Below, piece by piece: positions 21,719 through 34,309 of a stretch of 64,000 bases of DNA. The DNA comes from Antedon mediterranea (Eukaryota; Echinodermata; Crinoidea; Comatulida; Antedonidae), in assembly GCF_964355755.1 (NCBI RefSeq), contig NC_092670.1, positions 31,979,795 through 32,043,794 on the forward strand, read 5' to 3'. Both the position numbers and the translations under genes were made by a program. The notes beneath the pieces are model-generated. The model did no database searches. It had not been told where the DNA came from and saw only the letters and a program-made list of their open reading frames with translations. The first letter of the stretch is position 1, and each line of letters opens with the position of its first letter.

Positions 21719-24236
21719 ATTAGTGTTAGCACTTGTATCCAGTTACAGTATATCCTGGATGGGAAGGCAAAATGGTTGGTCAACGCTAAGACAAACAAGT
21801 CCAATAAACTAGATTATTTACATCATATACAGAAAGATTCACTGTTTAGCTTCAAACACAAAGCACAGTACACAATATTGTATCCTTCAGGAGGATACAA
21901 TAAATTGAAACCCAGCGCTAATTGTTTACTTAAACTAAAGAACTGTCAGTTTAGTTAATATCAAATATTAACTACATTAAAATGATTAATCTTTTTCAAC
22001 CAATAAGAAACTAGTTTGGCCCTGGTACCCAAGATTCCATTAATTTAAATTACAAACAATATCTCATATAAATAAAAGTGAAAGGGCACTTTAAATCAGC
22101 ACACAAACATTGACAATTACTGAGATACTTTACATTGCTTAATTACATAATATAGTACAACATCTGATTAGTTAACAACGTATCACTAGCCATTCAGTAA
22201 AGTTCTATTGAAGGGAAAAGTGAAATTTAACAGAATAAATGATGTTCAATAAATGTAGTTTTTTGGTTACAAACATATTTGAATATTCTAGGGATTGCTG
22301 ACTGATCCGGACTTGAAAATCAACCTAAAGAGTGTGCTGTCCCTAACTGAGTGTTGCCTTTTTACATGGCTTAGATTCCAGGCCTTTCACACTGATTAAA
22401 TATGGAAGTACCAGATTAAATGAATATAAGTTTACTTTAAACAGTACGTGTGTAATAAACTAAATAATTAATGCCTTTTACATTATAGAAAATATTTCAT
22501 TTACTGAAAGGCTCCAACTCACTGAAATATTCTCCCCATTCAACTTCATTAGTTGACAATAAATAAAATATTAAACATTCTAAAATACAGTGTTGAAATT
22601 AATTTAACTATCCTAAATTATAAATTTTTTTTACAAAATGAAATTAATTGACAATATAAAACAATTGGAAACACAGGGTTCATACATTAAATAGGGACCT
22701 TGGGCTGCTCTTGACCTAACCTGCTCAGTAATTATTATAAAACAAACATCTTGGTCTTTCTTTCTCTTGGAGTAGCTTTACAACTTACATAAGCCATGCC
22801 AGGCGTACGCTGCAAGTGTAAACACACCCTTAGTTAATTTGGGATAGTTAGTAATACACAGATATTTTGAAGGCTCTCGGTTTTCAATTGATTTATCGAT
22901 CTAGTTTATTTAAGAAAATAAGTCATACATAATGGGGGAAAAAGACAAAAACCATCTATAATTTTATGTCTATACAGTATTATGAAAGTAATAGAGTATA
23001 TGATGATAATTTTATAGTGATATGAAATTAACGCAAGATGCCTGGCAGTATGAGCAACAAATACATTCACACACAAACTTAGGCAACAATAAAACCTCAA
23101 CATTATTCTTATTACACCTGAAGACAAATAAAAAACCTCTGCAGCTTACAGTCGAAAATCGTATTTTACATCGATACCACCAACAAAAATATTCTGTACA
23201 AGAAATCTGTATAATTTTCCTTTGCGCTTTGTACATAATTCCAAGTGTTCACGCGAAATTTACAATGTGAACTCGTCTGCAACCCTTTAAACAAGAATAA
23301 GCTGACTAGATCATTTAGTTGCTCACTTGATACTTTCTGAAGTTGTTTTCATTTTCGTTTCATCTGTAAAGCATTTGATATATATTGTTTCTGGTTATGT
23401 ACTGTTGTTACCTCAGCCATCTCCAGCAGCATTCTAATAATCTATAAAAACATAAAGGTTTTTATTTTAAATATAGAGTGTAAAATGCATCTAAAAAAAA
23501 AAAAAAAAACCTGCATTCAAAGGGGAAGATAAACATCTATTCCTATTAAGGGGACACAAGTTCTGTTAAAAGAATGAGGGAAAATATATGTTTTAACACT
23601 ATGGTCGACTGCTATTTAGGTGACACCCTTAATAGAGGTTACTGTAGTACTCAAACAAACTAAACAAGGATATTAAAAATAAACAGTGATAACGCAATGT
23701 TATTTTACACATTAAGGGAACATGCCTTCTAAGGAGATATTTTTCTGTGAATTTAGCAAGCGACAATATTGTTTTAACTACTATCAATACCTAATTAAGA
23801 AAACACATTGTTAATAATGATTCTACTGTGAGATAGTAATGTTTATGTAAAAATAATTAGCTCTGACTGGAGTACATACATGTAGAAAAAAGGGTCTGGA
23901 AAGGGTTTGGAATTCAGTAGAAAGATGCTTCCTTTCCAAATGTATTTAGGTATTTTATTTGGGTGTATTTAGAGGGATAATACATTATCACTGGAATGGA
24001 GCTTATAACTGGAGACAACAGCTAGGTTAAAAAGTACATATAAGGTCTTGCATAAAGGAAGGGGAATAGTTGTGGAAATGCTTGAAATAAATGGAAAGCC
24101 AGTGAAGTTGGAAAAGGTTGGAAAGTTAAATAATTAACTGTAAGTCAACTTTAGTCTGATTCCTGGATGGATTAATGACACCACCAGTTGATGCTGAAAA
24201 CTTATTTGGATTAAAATAGTGGCACTTAAAATGTTT
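21719..24236. other. Intergenic and probable CREB 3' UTR/downstream region
   Basis: I see no gene. The CREB stop codon lies at 24437-24439. The first clear minus-strand AATAAA downstream of it is at 23954-23959, so the 3' UTR may end near 23.93 kb. Short AT-rich open frames here have no domain signature. Confidence 0.4.
23954..23959 (-). terminator. Candidate poly(A) signal of the CREB gene
   Basis: This is an AATAAA hexamer on the minus strand about 480 nt after the CREB stop codon. It is the nearest canonical hexamer I noticed. Usage is unproven. Confidence 0.3.
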
Positions 24237-24237
24237 C

Positions 24238-24398
24238 TAAAGCCTTGTCTACACTATTAAACTTTATGTGACAAAAATGTGATCATATATGGACATGATG
24301 ATGTCATATCACTAGAATTTTTTAGTATATCACTACCATATTTGGGCACATAACATCTTTTTTTGTCAAACTAGTTTGATAGTGTAGATATAGCTTAA
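24238..24398. mobile_element. M1 MITE copy a, in CREB 3' UTR
   Basis: This is a degenerate copy of the palindromic family with ends related to AAGCTCTGTCTACACTATC. It lies 38 nt after the CREB stop codon and contains the core ATGATGTCATATCAC. Confidence 0.8.
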
Positions 24399-24436
24399 GA
24401 CAAACCTTCAATAAATCATTCAATAGATGTAATATT

Positions 24437-27400
24437 TTATGCATCATCTGCTTTATGACAGTAAAGTTCTTTTAATGATTTCAATTCCTCTATCAATGTT
24501 TTATTTTGGTTTTCAAGAACAGCAACACGACTTTCCAGACATTTAATATACTCTTTCTTTTTCCGCCTACACTCCCTTGCTGCCTCTCTGCAAGATAGAA
24601 ATACAAAGAGTTACATTTTACAACAAAATAATTAAGGAAAACAAACATACACAATTTTTTAATGAAATCTCCTTTAATATTGTTGAAATGTGAAGGTTTT
24701 CCAACAATAATGTGTCAGTGTGTTTCTAACAAGTCACCACATATACAATAGTGTTCCTGTATAGGGATACAGAAAAGTGTTCTCTGAATCCAACAATTTA
24801 TGTAACATTACAGCTGTGCAGATTATAGGAAAGGCAACTCAAGAAACTAACAACAACGTATCAACCTGAAACTGTAATGACCTAATGCTAACACCACAAA
24901 GCAGATAAGCTGAGTAGCTAGGTAGGTACAGTCGAACCCCTATTAAGGGGACACCTTCATGACCCAACAAAGTGTCCCTTTAATAGGGGTAACCAGTGAA
25001 TAGATGTTGGCCATTATATTATAAAATATATTGCCCTTGTTCATTTTATGGAGAAAAGTCCCCTTAATAGTGGTGTCCCCTGAATAAAGATGCCTCAAAG
25101 GAGGGAGTCTACTGTATAAATCATAATTGTGAAGCTAGCTCTACAATTTAAACACATTGAGGGACCATGCCAAATTTATTCTACTGTACGTTACTGCAGT
25201 AACAATACATGCACGTTACTGCATAGATTACCAAACTAAGCAAATTACTGCAGTCTCTGCAGTAGAATAATTTTGATGAGGTCCTGGCACTTTCTGTACC
25301 TGTTATTGAGAAGCCTTTGTTGTCTCTTCCTAGAAGCAGCCTCAATAATATGCTGGGGGGTTGGTAGGGACCCCTGGCCAGCCACACATGTTACTACTCC
25401 CGCAGGCAGGCTAGAAGCAGTGGCTGGCCGTATTTGGTAAGCTTGCACATCCCCTAGAAACGAACACAGAAAAGAGTTTCAATTATTCAAAGCGAAAATG
25501 ATCTTAGTTTCATGTACCTGTTTTTGAAAAGCCTCAGCTCTCGTTTCCTGCCGGCCTCCTCCACCAGAGTCTGCTGAGAGTTATTTAGGCCGCCTTGGGT
25601 TGCCATTACAACACTTTGGGGTAAGCTGGTTGCAGGTCTGATCTGGTAGGTTTGGACGTCTCCTAATTGAATAGGGGTGAAATTGATATCTGTTAAATCT
25701 GGAACAGACTAATGACATCTCTACAATGAAAGTAGATCAATGATCTTTGATGAAAGAGTATTAATTAAAAGGTCTGTCTACACTATCAAACTTTATGTGA
25801 CATTAAAAATGTGATGTACTCATATACATGGACATGATGATGTCATATCACTTCCATATTTGAGCATATCACACTTTATTTGTCAAAATAGTTTGATAGT
25901 GTAGACAGAGCTTAAGATGAGCACCTCTTCTTCAATACCCTAGATTATTAAGTAAGCAAATTTGCCCAACAAAATAAAAGAACCATCATTAATATTAAAA
26001 CATTTTACACTTAACTACACTTGAACTAAACTTTTTATCATAACTATGTTTTTATATGAATCGAAATAGAGGATATTTACTATTAAACCGGTTAAACTTT
26101 TAAGGTCATATTTACCATAATAGTAGATCAATCGTACTAGTACTACTCAAGGCAACACAAGCAATGCATAATTTAAGGATCAAAATTAATTTAGTATAAA
26201 AATGTGGAAACAGTGTGTGCTTGCGTATTTTAATGATTTAATATTGTATTTAAAAATACAATATTATTTCCGCTGTTACCTAACTACAACTATCAAAAGC
26301 TAAGCTGTTAATTTAACTGTAATGCAACCATAAATACTTAGGCCTAGTTCAGAATTTTGAGGCTTAGCACATGACCCTAGATTATTCAAGATGAACAGGT
26401 GACACAGGTCTGATGAAGGAATATCACATCTACCTACTATACAACATTCAAGTGTAATAAAGGTTAGGACATCTGCATATCAAGCAGAAGGCCCGTTTCA
26501 ATCTAGGTTGGGGAGACATTTTCTCATCTTCATCGTATCATTTATCGTATCAAATTTATTAATTTTCAGTATATATTACCGGATGGTTTAGAATGTCTTC
26601 TAATGCATGTAAATGTTTATATATAAAGTGTATTTTCGGAAATCGCGCTTTGTGAATTAATATACTGAAAGAAGAAGGCGTATTAATTTGATCTCTGGTA
26701 AGCGTGCGTACAATTGAGGGACTAGTGCTGTTTCACTGTACCACACACTGGGGTATTAAAAAGTCACCTAATTTTAACATTGTCATGAAATCCCCCAGTG
26801 GTATATAGTAATAGTTAGGACATCTGCATATCACACAGAAGGTTTCTACCTCAAATCTTGGTTGGGCAACTTTTTCTCATTCTCACAGATTTCCTCATCA
26901 TAATTTCAAATGAATTAATACTCATTACTTACTAGGCAGTTTTTTTCCCTAATGTCTGTAAATGTTTATAATGCATTATATAATTGTTGATTAAAGCTCT
27001 GTCTACACTATCAAAATATAGTTTGACAAAAAAAATGTGATGTGCCCGAATATGGTAGTGATATGCTTAAATATGGTAGTGTTATGGCATCATCATGTCC
27101 ATATATGGGCACATCACATTTTTTTGTCACATAAAGTTTAGTGTAGACAGAGCTTTAGTTTATTATGTTATTGATATTTGACTGACATTCAAATCCAGAT
27201 CAATGACCTCATTTTGAGTTATAGTGAAGCACAGTAACACAGATTTCCCACAGACTGTCAATAGCAACACTGACAAATAGAATGTGATAATTAATTGTGT
27301 CTGTAGAAATAGGCCAAACGTAATCATTCCTTAAAGCTCAGGTACAGGCATGAATTTTAAATATAATATTTGGTTAATTGTACATAAATCAAATATGTGT

Positions 27401-30400
27401 AACAGAAATCATGACGAAAAAACATGAATTTCCCTTAATATGGTCAAATACAAAATTTGGCAAAATTCTTCCATAAAAACCAAGAAGACCTTTTTTCAGT
27501 AGTTAGGTAGTTAACCTAATGTAATAACATGTCTGGTGACTCCCTAGAAGGTGAAAAAAGATGGTGGATATACGGTGGATAATTTTTGCTATAGCATGAA
27601 AATAAAAATCTGAAGTTGAATAAAAATACCAGAAATGTAATATTCAAATTATATTACCTATATTTAGTCATCTGATAACATTTTTTACCACACTGTTTAT
27701 TTTTCATAGCCTTTTAAAATGTCTCTCTATTTACAAAATTTGTGTACAAAGAATAGAGATTTTACTGTGTAATTTGAACTATCCCCCCACTGATAAGAAA
27801 GTGCTGATTTTCAACAAGCTTGTGTAACACAAATAAAATCCCAAAAATTATGAAACATAGGGAAAACTATAGATCGATAATTATTGGAATGTATGATCAA
27901 TAGAAATTTTTTGCCCGCACCTGGATAATAGGCAATTTAACTGCAAAGTAGACAAACAAAATACCTGTAGCTGTAGGTACAAAAAACTGTTGTCCATCTT
28001 GAGTTTGTATGGACTGTACTATTGTTCCAGCGGGGGTGCCATTTGCATTTGTCATAGTTAATGTCTGTAAGCCCTGCATGTTGTCCGGATGGTTGGCTAT
28101 CTGTATAGTCGTGACACCAGACCCTACAAAAGAGAACATGTCAAAAATATTTATTTAAATTTTCCATACAGAGCGTCATTGTAACCAATTTATACATTTT
28201 AAAAATTTAAGGTACAGAAATAAAATTATGGAACAGAAAGTTCTACTGATATTTTCACTAATTCAAAAAATGTTTGAGTTTATTAATCGGCAAATAAACG
28301 GCACAAAACAAGAATATCAATACAGAAAGAAATTAGAAGTGTTCATTCTGGAACTATGGGTAACCATTTATTCTCTCTTTGATATTTTTGAAGAAAGACC
28401 AATAAAATTGTCATAATTAATATTTACTATTCCTAGTCATTTGATTGGACGTTTTTAAATATTATTTTCATTAAAGGTAGCATAATGTTTATTCTATAGT
28501 TCTAAAATGAAAACTTTTCCAATTTATGTTGTTTTATGCAAGAAAAAAATATGTTTATTTATCGTTTTCACACAAAAAAATGTGATGTGCCTATATATGG
28601 ACCGATGATGTCATACTATTACCATATTTGGGTATATCACATTTTTTTGTCAAACTAGTTTGATAGTGTAGACAGAGCTTAATTGGGCTTATAAGTGGCA
28701 TTTCATTTACCAGCTGTGAAGTTTTGTAGTGAAGCTGCTGTTAGTGTGGTTCCCTCCGTGTCTTCAGGTTCCTCTTCTATCTTTGCAACACCTGGTGCGT
28801 CTGATGACAAATCGTTCAGAATTTTCCTGCAAACACATTTCATAATAAGTAATAAATAATTATATTTCGTGAAAGCTAAAAGGTTGTTTTTTCAGTTCAT
28901 ACAATTATTTGTACCATCACATGTGATAAACATGCATTATTATACATACCTTAAAGTTAGTTACTTTTGCTAGCAACACATAATTACCATAAACCCATGA
29001 GTGTAACCTGCACACAGACTGTATCCAACAAGTAGAGTGTAGTCAAGTGGTAGAAATCATGTACTAAATTGTCTTTATTTATGGAATAACAATAGGGAGA
29101 GGTTCCATGATTCAAACAAAGGATTGGGCTTTTGTACGGGTGTGGGGCTAGCTGTGTAGACAAGAGGTGGGTGTATTCACAAAACTGATTTCTAGGTGCC
29201 CACCCTTCAAGGGTATGTTGGTACCAGTGAAGGAAATAATTTTGTTTTAAAACTGTTTTCAATAACTTTAAATCAATTCATTACTTTAGCTTAAAAATAT
29301 TCTACCTGTATGAGGGTCTACGAGACAAAATCTCTTGTCGTTTTCGCCTTTCTACCTCTGATTGTATTGCGGGTAGACCACTTTCTTCATCAACTTGTGT
29401 AACCTATTAAGAATTAAGAAAAATATTATAATTTAAACATGTTTAATTCTGTATTATTATGAATAGCTAATGAATAGGACCGGTGATAGATATGCTTGTA
29501 TTCAAATGATTAAGCAATCAAATGACCTGAATCCAACCAAATACTGTTATTTTAATTTTTGCATCTGATCGAAACTGGACTAGACAGTATACTTCCAATG
29601 CAAAATATTTTAGATTTTATTTTCAATTGCTCTACATAACATTTTGGTTGCCCAATTGTATAAAATTGTGTCTACTGTAGCTAGGAATTATGGTAACATT
29701 TTGAGTTGCAGTAAAAAAATGTATCAATATTAATGAAATTCTAGAAATAAAACCAGAAGAATCAATTAACTTAACTCATTGAAAACAATACAATAAAGTA
29801 GTTACGTCAATTGGATTACAAGATAATGCTTCCTTATAAAAATTAAGTTCATTAACAAGCTACTAATTAATTAACTTTGATTTGGCATTAAGTTTAAATA
29901 GTACTTAAATATTTGTAATGACAATGAATGTTGAGAGTTGTGGCAAAACTAGGCCTATAAAAATAACTTGTTCAGGAAATGACTGGATGCAATAGGTTGT
30001 GACTCATATGGTACACTAACTCTAGAGTTGAACATTGTCACTTTTCAGTTTTAATCATCCTAAGGTTTATACGTAAATTTATAGATTTAGATTTTGCAAA
30101 ATTTTTTATAATAAAATGCTATAAAAAGATAATTAAATAACTGGACTTGTTTAAGCATAATGTGAACATTACCATAAAGTTATTTTCAATACTACAAGTG
30201 ACACCCTATTATCCCAAGTTTATACTGCGCATAAATATTTAGATTTTGCAAAACATTCAACATGTGAGTGATTAAGAAGCAAATAAAACACAAACAAACT
30301 ATTTATTATTTCATTATCTTTGTGATAATAGAGGCCTGACGCCACATGACTCGGACATGGCGTCTAGTATCGCGTCAAGTCGGTGAGGCTGCAGTAGACA

Positions 30401-33400
30401 TGTTTTTATTTGTATTTTAATCACAAATTTTGAATAAATAAAAAATAAAAACAATAATTGATATTCATTTGATGTATTTGACGATAAGCAATTTCCGTGG
30501 TTTTAAAATTTGCTAAAGAATTTACAATATTGCGAAAAAAAATCGGCGACCTTTCCCAAATTTTGACCTTAGTGTGAGGTTAGACAACATATATGGGCTA
30601 ACCCGAATAGTAGCCCAGGGATGTTATGAGGAGTTGACTGTACCAGTACAATTACGTTCATGCTAAACAAAGGTTGCACAATGACTGTACTGTTGTAGAT
30701 ATTGTTTAGTTCAGAAATGTGTGTTGAACTGTACAGTGTTCAAACAATAGTTCATAAATTCAACAGATAATACTTCTGTGTAATACAGAGTTTCCTTCCT
30801 GAAAAAATGTAATATTTAAACTATTTTCACACCAAAAAAAAAAAAAAAAAAAAATAAAAAATATTGATTGACAATTTTGAAGTATTTTGACACAGGCCAG
30901 GAAAAAACCCATAAGTAATGTAAGAGGTTAATAACTTAGTTGATTGAGTGCTAGTATACTACTGTAACTGTAGGATATTATATTTTCAAAATATTGCAAA
31001 TATAAATTTAAATAAAATTATAAAATATGAATCTAAAATATTAGTAAATTAAATTAGGTTTTTCCAAATCATGCCGAGAAAAAAAAATGTTAGACAATTT
31101 TACAGAAATAGTTTTTTCCACACATCAACAAGCAAGAAAAAACCCATAATAAGTGATATCCAGGTGTTTAGTAAGTCTACAACATGGATACTTTAAATAT
31201 ATTATATTTACCACAAGATTATTTTATCAAGATTTAATAAAATAATATTGAAATATTGAATCTAAAATTTAGTACAATTAAATGAAGCAACTTTACTATG
31301 CCCATGTAACACTACATGTAACTGTATGATCGCCAGAGAAGAAGCCAGTTGAAATAGCTAATTATATTGTGCATGCTACAATATAAGGTATAGATATTTT
31401 CTATGCGGATGGGTGATCTGCAATATAGTATAAATGCTTTGATGTTACTATGGATCTCATTATTATATAAATTGTTTATAGTTCATTGATGTCACCTTTT
31501 ATTATAGGTATATCATTATTCTGTAATTGCCTTTTTATGCTGAATTTTTTGTTGAAATACAAAATAAATAGAAAGATTTGTTTTCTTCAAACATTTGTTT
31601 TATTCCAGTGGGTGCATTCCCCATTCATAGACAAAGGAATACACATTACAATTTACAAATTCATATAATAAACTAAAATGTACCACTTAGGTGAAAGTAA
31701 TAAATTATTGCATTTAGTAAATTAAAAAAATAAAAATAATATTGATAGTTAATTTATACAATAATCATATATTCCTACAATTTTTGATTCCATAAATAAT
31801 TCATATTTTTAGATAGATTCGGTGAAACCAGAACAAACACGTAATTGATTTTTGTGAAGCTGTAATTAGAGAATCTGTAAAATTTATTGAAGTTTTAAAA
31901 GATCATAGTGTCTAGACATTAAATAACAGTACACATACTGGATTTAATAATAGTTTAATTTGTTTTCATATGAATGTGTTTTTTTTTATTATTAATATAA
32001 TAAAGAATTATACAAGAAGTGAAGGCAGTGGCAGAACACCATGGGAAAGAAGGTGGAAGAGAAGAGAATGTCATGAGAAAGAAGAAGAGAATGAGAATCA
32101 GAAGAGAGAATGCCGTAGGAGAGAAGGTGGAATAGAATTATAGTAATGTCATGAGCAAGAAATGAATGATGGAAGAAGAAAACATAATGTCATTGGAAAG
32201 AAGGCTAGTTTCACTTTTAGAGAAGAGGATGTGTGGTGGGAGAGAAGAGGAGGTGTGGCAGAGAAAAGTTTTGTAATAGGTGCGAAATAAATGGTAGAAG
32301 AGAATGTAACGTGAGAGAAGTAATGGATAGTGTCAACAGATGTCAGAAGTGAAGGCTGTGGGAGCGAGAAAATATAATTTGAGATAAGAGAAAGCTATGG
32401 CAGAAAATGCCATGGGAGGTGTAAGTGAAGGTTATTGCAAGAGAAGAAATATGACGGCAGAGACGAGGCTACTGTAGAAAGCAAAGCAAAGCTTCTTAAC
32501 ACTTTCACTGCCAAAGACGGAAATCTCCGTCTTTCGATGCCCAGCGCCAGTTTTCGTCTTTGGCTTTTTATTGCACAATTTGTTAGATCAGGTATATATG
32601 GACCGCATGTAGAAATTTCAACATCCAAATCGATCTGGACCGCAAATATTTTGATACTTTATTAACCCCTAGTGCCATTGACCCAGCTGGCCTACATCAC
32701 GTCCAATCCGTAAACAACATAATGTGCTTACTGCGGACGAAGCAATTGCAGAAATATTTGCCGACTCTGACTCTGAAAATGAGTATTTATTATCCCCAGA
32801 TGATGAAGGTATATTTGTACCTAAATCTGGTTTATAAAATGTAATAAATAATTGGAGATAATTTAGCTAGTCTGGCCTAGGCTAGTTTGTAGAATAGGTT
32901 GAGAATCGTGACACTGACAGACGGTGCAGCCAGGTTAAAAACCTCATTATCTCTGCTTTGTTCTCCGATTGAGCCTAAAGTGCTAAAAGTGAGCCAAGTT
33001 CTTTGTACAATTATGTGGTATTACAGTTTTATTTCAATAAAGTGTTTGGTACCATTGGAAAGTTTATTTCTATCTCATTGAGTGTATATTGCATGTTATT
33101 CTGATTACAAACACCTTTGCTATGAGCTTTGAAAAACAGGTATCTAAAATGGCTGGCGGTGAGGGGTACTTCCTTTATTGAATGCCTGGCGGTGAAAGTG
33201 TTAAGAGAGAAGTGAAGGCTAGTATGATTGTGTGAGGTAATTCACAAATTGGAAAATGTGCTTGACATGTTAAGTTTGTTTAGATGGTCTGTATGGTAGG
33301 TGAAAAGTACATTATAGAAATTCCTAGAGTATTGAATCTAAAAAATCAAACTACTAATAATCTACTAATGCTATAATATTCAATAAATGTTAATGCCGCA

Positions 33401-34269
33401 GTCAAATAATGTCAACACAGTTCTTTAGTTACCTGTACTTGAACTGTTGGAAGTGGAGTTGCTTGGATTACAGAGGGCTGGTTACCCTGCTGTTGCTGTT
33501 GTACAGATTGAACCTGAACGGGAGCATTATGCATAGCCGACATTACCACGGACACTGGTACAGGTTGGCTCACGGTCGTTATACCCTAATTATATAAGAG
33601 ATCAATTGAAATTAATCATTGAATATAATGACATAAATGATAACTGTAGCAAATCATAGTTTGAGAATGTTCTTAACTTTACTATCCTTGTTTAAAATAA
33701 ATAAGGGGTTCTCTATGATACAGAATAAATCATAATATATTATTCATAATCTCCCACACAAGAGCTACTGTATAGTACTAAAACATATTGCAGAAGTTAT
33801 CAACATGTTTGAATATACAGACTAAATAAAAATGACAATGTTCTACTGTAATTTATTCTACTAGTCTACAGTACTGCTTAAAATATTAACAATTCTAAAA
33901 CTTAAAACCGAGACCTTGTTTATTAAAATAATATCGAGACAATTATTTCTGAATCCAAAAGGAAAGAGTTATAACAACAAATAAATTTTGGGATTTTAAA
34001 TTATATTTAGGGGAAAAACCCTTTTCAGAATAAATCAAATATGTTAGAAAATAATTATCAAGATATAATTTTCCTCTAGTCTCAATGAATTGATGTTTGT
34101 GCATTACACACTTATACTTTGGGTATCAATTTCATAACTCGCTGGTTTTTAAAACAGATTTGAGAAATTATAAATGGATATGAATGGTTTGTTTACAAAC
34201 CTGTAATGTAGCAGTGGCATCCGTTTCTTGGGACCTTGGAACCGTTTCTGCTTCGGATTTTGCTTCCAT
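24437..34269 (-). CDS. CREB1: CREB-family bZIP transcription factor (CREB/CREM/ATF1)
   Basis: This is a nuclear cAMP-responsive activator that binds TGACGTCA as a dimer. Coding exons, 5' to 3', are 34201-34269, 33433-33585, 29306-29403, 28711-28826, 27965-28123, then either 25518-25662 or 25300-25453, then 24437-24587. All have GT-AG sites and matching phases, giving 296 or 299 residues. Exon 2 is Q-rich (VQVQSVQQQQQG). Exon 3 carries the kinase-inducible domain, with ILSRRPSYR holding the PKA-site serine, and continues as KILNDLSSDAPG. Exon 5 is the second Q-rich activator. The last exon gives EAARECRRKKKEY, LESRVAVLENQN and the leucine zipper. The start ATG follows an acceptor at 34310, and a non-coding first exon is likely at 38267-38450. 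The single invertebrate gene probably predates the CREB1/CREM/ATF1 split, so the symbol names the family. Confidence 0.93.
24928..25116. mobile_element. MITE-like element, CCTATTAAGGGG family
   Basis: It starts ACAGTCGAACCCCTATTAAG and ends GAGGGAGTCTACTGT, with internal inverted CCCTTTAATAGGGG strings. It lies in the intron between the alternative CREB exons and the last exon. Confidence 0.65.
25300..25453 (-). CDS. CREB1: CREB alternative exon B (variant basic region first half)
   Basis: This exon is 154 nt with the same phases as exon A. It encodes 52 residues from GDVQAYQIRPATASSL to RKRQQRLLNNR. It aligns with exon A end to end, which shows tandem exon duplication. The Lys before the invariant Asn of the bZIP basic region is replaced by Asn (KNR to NNR), and Glu-Leu becomes Gln-Gln. 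Joining A to B, or skipping both, shifts the frame. The acceptor is TTTCTAG and the donor CAG/GTACAG, both intact. Confidence 0.85.
25518..25662 (-). CDS. CREB1: CREB alternative exon A (basic region first half, canonical)
   Basis: This exon is 145 nt, enters in phase 1 and leaves in phase 2. It encodes 49 residues from GDVQTYQIRPATSL to RKRELRLFKNR, where the shared last exon continues EAARECRRKKK. The sequence RKRELRLFKNREAA is close to the vertebrate CREB basic region. The acceptor is CAATTAG and the donor CAG/GTACAT. Its homologue, exon B, lies only 64 nt downstream. Confidence 0.9.
25769..25915. mobile_element. M1 MITE copy b, CREB intron
   Basis: This is a full-length copy whose TIRs read GGTCTGTCTACACTATCAAA and GTTTGATAGTGTAGACAGAG. 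Orientation 1 is defined here as CTTTATGTGA on the left. It lies 106 nt upstream of the exon A acceptor. Confidence 0.9.
26994..27155. mobile_element. M1 MITE copy c, CREB intron
   Basis: This full-length copy is in orientation 2, inverted relative to copies b and d. It is the only copy far from an exon (about 810 nt). Confidence 0.9.
28568..28682. mobile_element. M1 MITE copy d, CREB intron, 5'-truncated
   Basis: This is a partial copy in orientation 1 ending GATAGTGTAGACAGAGCTTA. It lies 28 nt past the donor of the exon at 28711-28826. Confidence 0.85.
32025..32430. repeat. GA-rich low-complexity tract in CREB intron
   Basis: The tract consists of purine-biased GAGAAGA/GGTGGAAGAGA-type degenerate repeats with no unit that stays in register. 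Confidence 0.6.
32500..33200 (+). mobile_element. Internally deleted piggyBac element with TTAA target sites
   Basis: The element is bounded by TTAA at 32496-32499 and at 33201-33204. The ends are CACTTTCACTGCCA and TGGCGGTGAAAGTG (13 of 14 matched), the arrangement expected of piggyBac. Inside, 32670-32836 encodes a short frame, RKQHNVLTADEAIAEIFADS, then an acidic DSENEYLLSPDDEG. This resembles the acidic N-terminus of piggyBac transposases and ends in a stop. The rest of the transposase is missing. It sits in the 4-kb CREB intron. Confidence 0.8.
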
Positions 34270-34309
34270 ATTTACAATTAAGATTTTGAGAATAAGCTAC
34301 AGTGCGTGC

